From Bacteroidales bacterium (GTDB lineage: Bacteria > Bacteroidota > Bacteroidia > Bacteroidales > ML635J-15), in the NCBI GenBank assembly GCA_028697515.1, contig JAQVEY010000206.1:1-5264 (forward strand): a DNA stretch of 5,264 nucleotides. The letters are read 5' to 3'. Positions 1 to 5,264 of the stretch are shown one piece after another. The position numbers and the translations under genes were made by a program. Under the pieces are notes generated by a model. That model ran no database searches and had not been told where the DNA came from. It saw only the letters and a list, made by a program, of their open reading frames with translations. The first letter of the stretch is position 1. The number at the start of each line of letters is the position of its first letter.

Positions 1-81
1 ACAAAAATCGATTTTTTTTGAGCTTTACACACTTTTTTGTACAGTATCCTAATTAACGTAATTGCTCCGTGTGTGGGCCAT

Positions 82-262
82 GGGGAAACGGCGGGCCTGT
101 TCCGGCGATGAGAATAAAACAATAGTAATTGTGTCAAGCTGTCACTTTGTGACATTCTCTAAAACAAAGACAAGCTAGGGCTAGGGGATAGGCTTTGTTT
201 TAGGCTTGGTTGACTTACAATTACATTGTTTTATTCGATGCGGGTTGAAGCATTGTTTCCCC
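82..262. repeat. Nested palindromic element with several arms (possible MITE/REP-like repeat or structured RNA)
   Basis: No gene is visible in this gap, but inverted repeats are stacked inside one another. An outer pair GGGGAAAC (82-89) and GTTTCCCC (255-262) encloses a long pair, 112-132 with 217-236, which is 20 base pairs with one bulged A at 124. Inside that, GTCAA (133-137) can pair with TTGAC (210-214), closing a junction that carries two hairpins: TGTCAC/GTGACA (140-154, TTT loop) and an 11-bp perfect pair CTAAAACAAAG/CTTTGTTTTAG (159-169 with 193-203). Two small side hairpins are possible at 95-106 and 238-253. Bases 61-110 are much more GC-rich than their surroundings. No transposase, flanking target duplication, tRNA or rRNA was seen. 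A dispersed intergenic repeat is the likeliest reading and a structured RNA is the alternative. The pairings are read directly; the identity is inference. Confidence 0.6.
159..203. repeat. 11-bp perfect inverted repeat with a G-rich loop
   Basis: CTAAAACAAAG at 159-169 and CTTTGTTTTAG at 193-203 are exact reverse complements around a 23-base loop. The loop carries a short tandem of CTAGGG (175-180) and CTAGGGG (181-187). This is one arm of the larger palindromic element. It is not followed by a T-run on either strand, so it does not look like an intrinsic terminator. Confidence 0.6.
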
Positions 263-300
263 TTGATCTTTTTGTTACTTTTCCCATCAAGGGAAAAAGT
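260..300. repeat. Two overlapping, mutually exclusive hairpins
   Basis: CCCTTGAT (260-267) is the exact complement of ATCAAGGG (286-293). A second hairpin, ACTTTTCCC (277-285) with GGGAAAAAGT (291-300, one extra A), uses a five-base ATCAA loop and competes for the same GGG. Bases 260-262 are also needed by the outer stem of the neighbouring palindromic element (GTTTCCCC, 255-262). The hairpins lie 19 or more bases beyond the stop codon of the epimerase gene, which ends at 319 on the minus strand, and could act as a transcript-end stabiliser. There is no U-run after them on either strand. The AAAGTAACAAAAAG-type wording on the minus strand resembles intergenic repeats I recall from Bacteroidota genomes, which I cannot verify here. 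Confidence 0.5.
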
Positions 301-318
301 ATAAAGAAAAATTAAATT

Positions 319-1317
319 TTAAAAATTCGATTTTAAATTATCGAAATACCATTTTACAGCAATTCTAAGTCCATCGTGTACATCATACAAAGGTTTGTAT
401 CCCAAAATTCTTTTCGCTTTCTCAATAGACGCCAACGAATCTTTAATATCTCCCTTACGTACATGCCCGTACTCAGCTTTAATATTAGCAATTTTTGGAT
501 CAAATTCGCTTAACATCTCAATCAAATTCGCAGTAATTTCGTTGAGACTGATACTTTTTCCGTAAGCGATATTAAATACTGTATTTATTGCATCGGGATT
601 TGATGTAGTTGCTGCTAGTTGGTTAGCTTGAATAACATTTTCAATGTATGTAAAATCACGCGATTGCGTTCCGTCTCCATAAATTATCGGAGCTTCATGT
701 CTTATCAAAGCTTTAATAAATTTTGGAAATACTGCTGCATAAGCTCCTTCGGGATCTTGATTCTTACCGAAAACATTAAAATATCTTAATCCTATTGTTT
801 CAATTCCATACAGATTTCCAAAAACCTTTGCATATAATTCGTTAACGTATTTTGTTACAGCATAAGGAGATAAAGGATTTCCTATTTTATCCTCATGCTT
901 TGGAAGTTCCTGAGAATCTCCGTAAACAGAAGAACTCGAAGCATAGACAAATCTTTTTATCTTATTATCTCTGGCTGCAACAAGCATATTGACAAAACCA
1001 TCAATATTTACCTGATTAGTCGTAATCGGGTCATTTATTGAACGTGGTACAGATCCCAATGCCGCCTGATGAAGTACAATAGTAACATCCTTACATGCTT
1101 CCTGACAGGTTGCTAAATCGCGTATGTCTCCATTAATGAATCGAAAATTTTTATTATCGGTAAAAGATTTGATATTAGCCATTTTTCCGGTAGCCAAGTT
1201 ATCAAGACAAACCACAAAATTGTTTTGTTTCAGGAGTTTTTCGATAATATTAGAACCAATAAAACCGGCACCTCCTGTAACAAGTACTTTCGAATATGTT
1301 ATAATTTCGCCATTCAC
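319..1317 (-). CDS. wbpP: UDP-N-acetylglucosamine/galactosamine 4-epimerase, WbpP/TviC type (NAD-dependent SDR)
   Basis: This 332-residue cytoplasmic enzyme should interconvert UDP-GlcNAc and UDP-GalNAc (or their uronic acids) for surface polysaccharide or glycan synthesis. The N-terminal Rossmann nucleotide loop GGAGFIG is at residues 15-21, the adenosine-ribose-binding D39-N40 follows, and GDIRD is at 63-67. The active site has the serine run 127-130 and YAVTK with Y152 and K156. The stretch HQAALGSVPRSINDP (83-97), SPYAVTKYVNELY (150-162) and GLRYFNVFG (176-184) match WbpP as I remember it, more closely than GalE. A small residue, S294, sits near the C-terminal site that is bulky in glucose-specific GalE, consistent with N-acetyl substrates. 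Length is normal. The start is GTG at 1317-1315, overlapping the rny TAG stop by one base. An in-frame TAA lies two codons upstream and no ATG precedes the Rossmann loop. Translation is probably coupled to rny. Family is secure; the exact substrate is inferred. Confidence 0.88.
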   Translation of the reverse strand: MNGEIITYSKVLVTGGAGFIGSNIIEKLLKQNNFVVCLDNLATGKMANIKSFTDNKNFRFINGDIRDLATCQEACKDVTIVLHQAALGSVPRSINDPITTNQVNIDGFVNMLVAARDNKIKRFVYASSSSVYGDSQELPKHEDKIGNPLSPYAVTKYVNELYAKVFGNLYGIETIGLRYFNVFGKNQDPEGAYAAVFPKFIKALIRHEAPIIYGDGTQSRDFTYIENVIQANQLAATTSNPDAINTVFNIAYGKSISLNEITANLIEMLSEFDPKIANIKAEYGHVRKGDIKDSLASIEKAKRILGYKPLYDVHDGLRIAVKWYFDNLKSNF

Positions 1318-2858
1318 TATTTAGCGTAATTAACTGATCTTGTTTCTCTGATTACGGTAATCTTTACTTGTCCAGGATAAGTCATTTCATCCTGAACACG
1401 TTTTGCAATTTCGTAGCTTAGTTTTTCGGAATCAGCATCACTGATTTTTTCACTTCCAACAATAACTCTTAATTCACGACCAGCTTGAATTGCATAAGTT
1501 TTAAGAACACCGGGATATGAAAGAGCTAATGCTTCCAAATCTTTGAGACGTTTTATATATGACTCAACAATTTCGCGTCTGGCCCCTGGACGTGCACCTG
1601 AAATAGCATCACAAACTTGTACTATTGGAGCAATAAGACTGGTCATTTCTACTTCGTCATGATGTGCGCCGATAGCGTTACATATTTCAGGCTTTTCTTT
1701 GAATTTTTCGGCTAATTTCATTCCATAAACTGCATGTGGCAATTCTGGTTCCTCATCAGCTACTTTTCCGATATCGTGCAATAAACCTGCTCTTTTTGCA
1801 ATTTTGGGATTTAGACCTAATTCAGATGCCATTATTGCACTAAGATTAGCAACTTCTCTAGAGTGCTGTAATAAATTCTGACCATAGGATGAACGATATT
1901 TCATTTTTCCAATCATTCTAACCAGTTCAGGATGTAATCCATGAACTCCTAAATCAATTGTTGTACGTTTTCCAATTTCGATTATTTCTTCTTCAATTTG
2001 CTTCTTTGTTTTATTTACAACTTCTTCAATTCGAGCAGGATGAATTCTTCCATCTGTTACCAATTGATGCAATGAAAGTCGTGCTATTTCCCTTCTTACA
2101 GGGTCAAAAGCAGATAATAAAATAGCTTCAGGTGTGTCATCTACAACTATTTCTACTCCTGTGGCAGCCTCTAAAGCACGAATATTACGACCTTCGCGAC
2201 CAATTATCCTTCCCTTAAGTTCATCACTTTCTATATTAAATACTGTAACTGCATTTTCAATAGCTGTTTCTGTTGCTACACGCTGAATAGTTTCAAGCAC
2301 AATTTTCTTAGCTTCTTTATTCGCTGTCATTTTGGCTTCATCAATAATTTCATTGATTAAACCAATAGCTTCAGATTTTGCATTTTCCTGAAGTGATTCA
2401 ACTAATTCCTTTTTAGCTTCTTCTGCTGAATAACCAGAAATAGCTTCAAGTTTATCTATTTGCTCTTTATGTAGCTTTTCAAGTTCTTCGGTTCTCTTTT
2501 CAACTCTTTCTAATTGTTTATTTAGGTTTTCACGAAGAATGTCAAGCTCTTTTTTCATTCGTTGAGTTTCCTCAATTCTTGTTGTAATACTAGCTTCTCT
2601 TTGTTGAATCCTTGTCTCCGCTGCAGAAATCTTTTGATTTTTTTCATTAAACAATCTGTCATGTTCAGACTTAAGCTGCAAGTATTTCTCTTTTGCCTGC
2701 AATTCCTTTTCCTTTCTAATAACTTCAGCTTCTGTTGATGCTTCAGCAATTATCTTGTTTTTCTTTTTTGATATTGCCTTATCCCATACAAAATAAGAAA
2801 TAGCACCCCCGCCTAAAAAGGCCCCTGTCGCAATAATAATTATTGTTAGTGTTCCCAT
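1317..2858 (-). CDS. rny: Ribonuclease Y (membrane-anchored endoribonuclease)
   Basis: RNase Y starts decay of many mRNAs by endonucleolytic cleavage and acts at the inner face of the cytoplasmic membrane. The 513-residue protein shows the complete domain order. A hydrophobic membrane anchor (about 4-25) is followed by a long charged coiled coil (about 35-205). The KH RNA-binding domain contains the [10 protein letters not shown] loop (216-225). The HD metal-dependent phosphohydrolase domain has H332, the H361-D362 pair in LLHDIGK, H399/H400 in GAHHDE, and D417 in the signature [14 protein letters not shown] (416-429). All expected metal ligands are present and length is typical. The start is ATG at 2858, 21 bases after the U-tract of the upstream 6S-like RNA gene, with an A/T-rich leader and no Shine-Dalgarno sequence. 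No TAnnTTTG promoter box was found between that RNA and the start, so expression probably relies on upstream transcription. The downstream epimerase gene overlaps its stop by one base. Confidence 0.97.
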   Translation of the reverse strand: MGTLTIIIIATGAFLGGGAISYFVWDKAISKKKNKIIAEASTEAEVIRKEKELQAKEKYLQLKSEHDRLFNEKNQKISAAETRIQQREASITTRIEETQRMKKELDILRENLNKQLERVEKRTEELEKLHKEQIDKLEAISGYSAEEAKKELVESLQENAKSEAIGLINEIIDEAKMTANKEAKKIVLETIQRVATETAIENAVTVFNIESDELKGRIIGREGRNIRALEAATGVEIVVDDTPEAILLSAFDPVRREIARLSLHQLVTDGRIHPARIEEVVNKTKKQIEEEIIEIGKRTTIDLGVHGLHPELVRMIGKMKYRSSYGQNLLQHSREVANLSAIMASELGLNPKIAKRAGLLHDIGKVADEEPELPHAVYGMKLAEKFKEKPEICNAIGAHHDEVEMTSLIAPIVQVCDAISGARPGARREIVESYIKRLKDLEALALSYPGVLKTYAIQAGRELRVIVGSEKISDADSEKLSYEIAKRVQDEMTYPGQVKITVIRETRSVNYAK

Positions 2859-2879
2859 ATAAATTATTTGTTTTAAATT

Positions 2880-3084
2880 AAAAAAACCCGTATTAAATTC
2901 TTTAATGTTAGAAAAACCCCTGTATAAACATGGGCGGAACGGCCAGAAAATTTCCGGTTTCCTATGACTACTAAGTAGTTTAAAACTGCGAACAGAATTA
3001 AGTTAGGCCTGCCGTTGATAAACTGAGCTTTGTTCCTAATTAGTTAGTGTTGAGTTTTGCAACCTTTAAAGAATCAATACGGGT
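2880..3084 (-). ncRNA. ssrS: 6S RNA-like gene (ssrS) between zapA and rny
   Basis: The gap between zapA and rny encodes a long, closed RNA structure on the minus strand. The 5' segment 3084-3066 pairs with the 3' segment 2905-2886 through 9 bp, a small G/UU irregularity, then 9 more perfect bp, and the 3' arm runs into a tract of seven U (2886-2880). Inside, AACGGC (3016-3011) pairs with GCCGUU (2943-2938) and CCUA (3007-3004) with UAGG (2964-2961). Further hairpins include one with a UUCG loop around 2986-2995 and one at 2968-2980. The length of about 205 nt, the long terminal stem and the large open interior fit 6S RNA, which binds housekeeping RNA polymerase holoenzyme and is copied into product RNAs. 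Position next to zapA is also where E. coli ssrS lies, and I recall a 6S-Flavo family in Bacteroidota at this locus. Pairings are observed; the 6S identity is inferred from structure and synteny. Confidence 0.77.
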
Positions 3085-3115
3085 AATATGTATATTACTT
3101 TTATATTTTAAAGAA
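3085..3115 (-). promoter_or_regulatory. Weak candidate promoter for the 6S-like RNA
   Basis: Directly upstream of the predicted RNA 5' end lies TACATATT (3092-3085), a partial match to the Bacteroidota -7 box TAnnTTTG. With a 20-base spacer it is preceded by TTC (3115-3113) in place of the usual TTG. Both halves are imperfect and the placement leaves almost no gap to the inferred first base. The RNA could instead be cut from a zapA transcript. Confidence 0.25.
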
Positions 3116-3118
3116 CGT

Positions 3119-3424
3119 TTACTCTTTTGTTAAAATCTCTTCAAGTTCAAAATTTACTTTTTTCAATTCGTTAATAATCGGTGATATGTCTTCTTTCGAT
3201 TCGTTCTCCAGAAGTTTGACAGCAAACATAATTACTGTCATGGCAAGATAATCCTGATCGTCTTTGTTCTTATATCCTCTCTTTTTATATTGTAACAAAG
3301 TGTCGTTTATTGATTGAGATGCTTTACGAATCAGTTCCTCACGTCTCGTATCGCCTCTTTCAATACTGATAGGATACATCCTTTCACCTATGCTGATATT
3401 TATTATTAACTTGTTGTCTTCCAT
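3119..3424 (-). CDS. zapA: Cell division protein ZapA
   Basis: ZapA is a small cytoplasmic protein that binds FtsZ and cross-links its filaments, stabilising the division ring. The 101-residue product has the family layout. An N-terminal beta-rich head (about 5-24, INISIGERMYPISIERG) is followed by a helix with LIRKASQSINDTLLQY (31-46), the QDYLAMTVIMFAVKLLENE signature (57-75), and a C-terminal helix (about 80-101) expected to form the coiled-coil dimer. Length is normal for the family. The ATG at 3424 lies six bases after the stop of the upstream coiled-coil gene, so the two are almost certainly one operon. The stop codon ends at 3119, 34 bases before the predicted 6S RNA start. ZapA next to 6S RNA and rny supports the call. 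Confidence 0.93.
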   Translation of the reverse strand: MEDNKLIINISIGERMYPISIERGDTRREELIRKASQSINDTLLQYKKRGYKNKDDQDYLAMTVIMFAVKLLENESKEDISPIINELKKVNFELEEILTKE

Positions 3425-3430
3425 TAAACT

Positions 3431-3724
3431 TTATTTGTTTAAAAGAGCAATGCAATTATCAATTTCCCGTATTATTTTATTCAATTTCAATTTGGCTTCC
3501 TTATCTTCTCCATTCGTCCCGTCAAGTGCTCTAGCCAACTTCAAATTATCATACTTTTTTTCTATTTCCTTGTTTTTGTTTATATATATATTAAGTTCAT
3601 TACTAATGTGTTTTACCTCTTTTGATAATTCTTTATTCTTTTCTTTTTCTTTTGTATATAACAAAATTAATTTCTGAATGTTCTCTTTCATTCTTAAAAT
3701 CAATCTGTTATACTCCTCGTTCAT
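3431..3724 (-). CDS. Small coiled-coil protein preceding ZapA (ZapB-like by position)
   Basis: The 97-residue product is highly charged and rich in Lys, Glu, Asn and Leu, with heptad-like spacing over about residues 8-66 and no signal peptide or membrane segment, so a soluble cytoplasmic coiled coil is expected. A short Gly/Asp/Asn break (68-74) separates it from a C-terminal helix ending KLNKIIREIDNCIALLNK, which resembles the conserved tail of small hypothetical proteins I recall next to zapA in Bacteroidota. The stop lies six bases before the zapA ATG, so it is the first gene of that operon and may be a ZapA partner or ZapB-like ring factor. That function is inferred from position and shape only, since coiled coils are not diagnostic. 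The ATG at 3724 fits the predicted promoter with a leader of about 11-14 nt. A second Met (residue 12) is an alternative start. Confidence 0.85.
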   Translation of the reverse strand: MNEEYNRLILRMKENIQKLILLYTKEKEKNKELSKEVKHISNELNIYINKNKEIEKKYDNLKLARALDGTNGEDKEAKLKLNKIIREIDNCIALLNK

Positions 3725-3741
3725 TTATATATTATCTATTA

Positions 3742-3772
3742 CAAAAATAGTTGATTTTTTTTTCAAATGCAA
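3742..3772 (-). promoter_or_regulatory. Bacteroidota-type promoter for the coiled-coil/zapA operon
   Basis: On the minus strand, TATTTTTG (3749-3742) is an exact match to the -7 box TAnnTTTG. A TTG (3772-3770) lies 20 bases upstream of it, the usual -33 spacing. Transcription would start near 3735-3738, giving a very short leader before the ATG at 3724. Such leaders and the absence of a Shine-Dalgarno sequence are normal in this phylum. Confidence 0.6.
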
Positions 3773-3790
3773 GATATGATGTTAGTTTTG
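3761..3790 (+). promoter_or_regulatory. Bacteroidota-type promoter for the M23 peptidase gene
   Basis: TAGTTTTG (3783-3790) matches the -7 box TAnnTTTG exactly. The -33 half is poor: TTTC at 3761-3764 with an 18-base spacer is the best candidate. Transcription would start near 3794-3797, about 16-19 bases before the ATG at 3813. Its upstream half overlaps the upstream half of the divergent promoter at 3761-3772. Confidence 0.5.
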
Positions 3791-3812
3791 CAAAATATTT
3801 ATTTTAGTAAGT

Positions 3813-5264
3813 ATGAAAATTAGAATATTTCCAGCTCTGTTTATCGTGTTGTTATTGGTTTTACGTGTATCTGGACAGGAAATTAATTTAAAAAATTATT
3901 TTATTTCTCCTCTTAATATCAGTCCTGTTCTTTCGGGTAATTTTGGAGAACCAAGAAATAGACATTTTCATACAGGTGTTGATTTTAGTACTTATTCTGA
4001 GGGGAAAGATGTTTTAGCCATTGCAGATGGATATGTCTCAAGAATAAATATTTCTCCATGGGGTTACGGAAATGCTATTTATATTGACCATCCAAATGGA
4101 TATACTTCTGTCTATGCACATTTAAGTAAGTACAATCCCGAAATTCAAAAATTTGTAAATAAAATACAGTATGAGAGATTTTCATTTTCGATTGACACTC
4201 TTTTGCCTCCCGACTTGTTTGAAGTTAAACAGGGAGACATAATTGCATATACTGGTAATACCGGTCAGTCTGAAGGCCCACATTTACACTTTGAAATTCG
4301 CGAAACAATTACCGAAATGCCAATCAATCCCATTACTACAATTTATTCGTTTAAAGATACTCGCTCTCCAGAACTAAGTTATTTGGTTCTATATCCTTTA
4401 AATGAAAATTCATTTATTAATGGGAGTAATCAAAAACAGAAGTTCAAACTAAAAAAAGAAAAGGATGCTTATTATATTACAGAAAAAGAATTGCCACAGG
4501 TAGTTGGGATGATAGGAGTGGGACTTGCTTATGTAGATAGAATGGATGGAACAACTAATCGATATGGAGCTGAATCGGTTAAGCTATTTGAGGACGATCA
4601 GTTAATATATCATTCCAGTATTCAGAAACTCGATTTTAGCAAACAAAGAGCTAAAAACAGCATGTTCGATTATCAGTATTATCTAGATGAGTCAATGCAT
4701 GTTCAGAAATTGTTTATTGAAAAGGGGAATGATTTATCAGTTTATGAGTATTCCGTTAACGAAGGCATTATTTATGTTTCATCAGGCATTAATAAAGAGA
4801 TAAAGATTACTGTAAATGATTATAATTCAAATACTTCTCAACTCGTTTTTAAGCTTAAGGGAGATAGAAATGAATATCCTGAAGTCAGTAACGAAGGAAA
4901 AATTTTCTTAAGTGCTGACGATGATATGGTTTGGATTGATGAGGAATTTCGTCTAGAGTTTGATTCGGCGAGCTTGTTCCATGATTATTATCTTAACATC
5001 GAGAAGATAAAAAAATCAAAATACTCTAATTTGTACAAGATTGGCGAAGATTTTATTATGTTGAAAAGAGATTTCAGAGTACAATTCTATCTGAATGAAG
5101 ATTTGTTGAAGATAAAAGACAAATTATTCATTTGCCGTATACATGACGGAAAGTATAGGTATATTGAATCGAAAGTAAATCAGAATTTTATATCTGCTGA
5201 GTCATCTTATTTTGGGGAGTTTTATCTTTGGATTGATACAACAGCACCTAAAATTACTCCAGTC
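3813..5264 (+). CDS. Secreted M23 family (LytM-type) metallopeptidase, 3' end outside window
   Basis: An open frame of 484 codons starts with ATG at 3813 and reaches the window edge without a stop. M23 enzymes are zinc endopeptidases that cut peptidoglycan cross-bridges, or activators of amidases when degenerate. Residues 1-21 form a signal peptide (MKIRIFP, a hydrophobic core, then VSG before Q22), predicting export to the periplasm. The catalytic domain spans about 43-175. HTGVD supplies zinc ligands H53 and D57, YAHL gives H103, and the PHLHFE motif gives H157 and zinc ligand H159. All are intact, so it should be active. About 30 extra residues lie between YAHL and the GNTG turn (148-151). 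The 300 or so residues after the domain are beta-rich by eye, match no domain I can name, and end in WIDTTAPKITPV at the edge. A cell-wall role beside division genes is plausible. Confidence 0.92.
   Translation, partial: MKIRIFPALFIVLLLVLRVSGQEINLKNYFISPLNISPVLSGNFGEPRNRHFHTGVDFSTYSEGKDVLAIADGYVSRINISPWGYGNAIYIDHPNGYTSVYAHLSKYNPEIQKFVNKIQYERFSFSIDTLLPPDLFEVKQGDIIAYTGNTGQSEGPHLHFEIRETITEMPINPITTIYSFKDTRSPELSYLVLYPLNENSFINGSNQKQKFKLKKEKDAYYITEKELPQVVGMIGVGLAYVDRMDGTTNRYGAESVKLFEDDQLIYHSSIQKLDFSKQRAKNSMFDYQYYLDESMHVQKLFIEKGNDLSVYEYSVNEGIIYVSSGINKEIKITVNDYNSNTSQLVFKLKGDRNEYPEVSNEGKIFLSADDDMVWIDEEFRLEFDSASLFHDYYLNIEKIKKSKYSNLYKIGEDFIMLKRDFRVQFYLNEDLLKIKDKLFICRIHDGKYRYIESKVNQNFISAESSYFGEFYLWIDTTAPKITPV

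Noticed and set aside
1..81. Possible gene end, tRNA or promoter at the left edge
   Set aside because: There is only a short palindrome AAAAATCGATTTTT (3-16) and T-rich sequence. No open frame with a plausible start, no tRNA arms and no properly spaced promoter pair were found.
277..300. Hairpin considered as an intrinsic terminator for the epimerase transcript
   Set aside because: No U-run follows the stem in the minus-strand direction (it reads AACAAAAAG) and none follows on the plus strand.
190..317. Minus-strand open frame of about 40 codons through the hairpin region
   Set aside because: It has no good start, lies entirely in inverted-repeat DNA and ends at a TAG near 188. It looks like a translated repeat, not a gene.
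1..318. CRISPR array
   Set aside because: The repeats here are inverted and nested, not evenly spaced direct repeats with unique spacers, and no cas gene is nearby.
1124..1324. 66-codon plus-strand open frame starting MSPLMNRKFLLS
   Set aside because: It is antisense to the well-supported N-terminus of the epimerase and carries no family motif or promoter.
2555..2749. 64-codon minus-strand open frame rich in Lys and Arg
   Set aside because: It is an alternate frame inside the coiled-coil part of rny, where low-complexity codons leave other frames open by chance.
3390..3677. 95-codon plus-strand hydrophobic open frame
   Set aside because: It is antisense to the coiled-coil gene and the start of zapA. 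Antisense of Lys/Glu-rich codons reads as Phe/Leu/Ser, which mimics a membrane protein.
3764..3767. TTTG on the minus strand as the -33 element of the zapA-operon promoter
   Set aside because: The spacer to the -7 box would be only 14 bases. The TTG at 3772-3770 gives the expected 20.

Overview
The window looks like chromosomal DNA of a Bacteroidota bacterium, probably of the Bacteroidales/Marinilabiliales/Flavobacteriales type. The base composition is AT-rich, start codons lack clear Shine-Dalgarno sequences, two good matches to the Bacteroidota -7 promoter box (TAnnTTTG) are present, and the gene order (small coiled-coil protein, zapA, 6S-like RNA, rny) is one I recall from this phylum. No tool was run, so family assignments rest on reading motifs.

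Layout. Bases 1-318 hold no convincing gene. They contain a dense set of nested inverted repeats (about 82-300), which looks like a dispersed palindromic repeat or a structured RNA. From 319 to 3724 everything reads on the minus strand. In transcription order these are a 97-residue coiled-coil protein (3724-3431), ZapA (3424-3119), a roughly 205-nt 6S-like RNA (3084-2880), ribonuclease Y (2858-1317), and a WbpP-type UDP-N-acetylhexosamine 4-epimerase (1317-319), whose GTG start overlaps the rny stop by one base. From 3813 to the right edge, a secreted M23 (LytM-type) zinc endopeptidase runs on the plus strand and continues beyond the window.

How it fits together. The coiled-coil/ZapA pair points to FtsZ-ring assembly and the M23 protein to peptidoglycan remodelling. 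The two transcription units diverge from a 3725-3812 intergenic region, where the predicted promoters overlap in their upstream halves, so division and wall-remodelling functions may share one control point. Downstream of zapA, the 6S-like RNA (a regulator of RNA polymerase holoenzyme) and RNase Y (mRNA turnover) form an RNA-metabolism block. No strong separate promoter is visible for rny, so it probably depends on transcription passing through or out of the 6S gene. The epimerase, which supplies sugar nucleotides for surface polysaccharide, appears translationally tied to rny.

Nothing here is clearly a new defence or mobile system. The least explained stretch is the palindromic region at 82-300.
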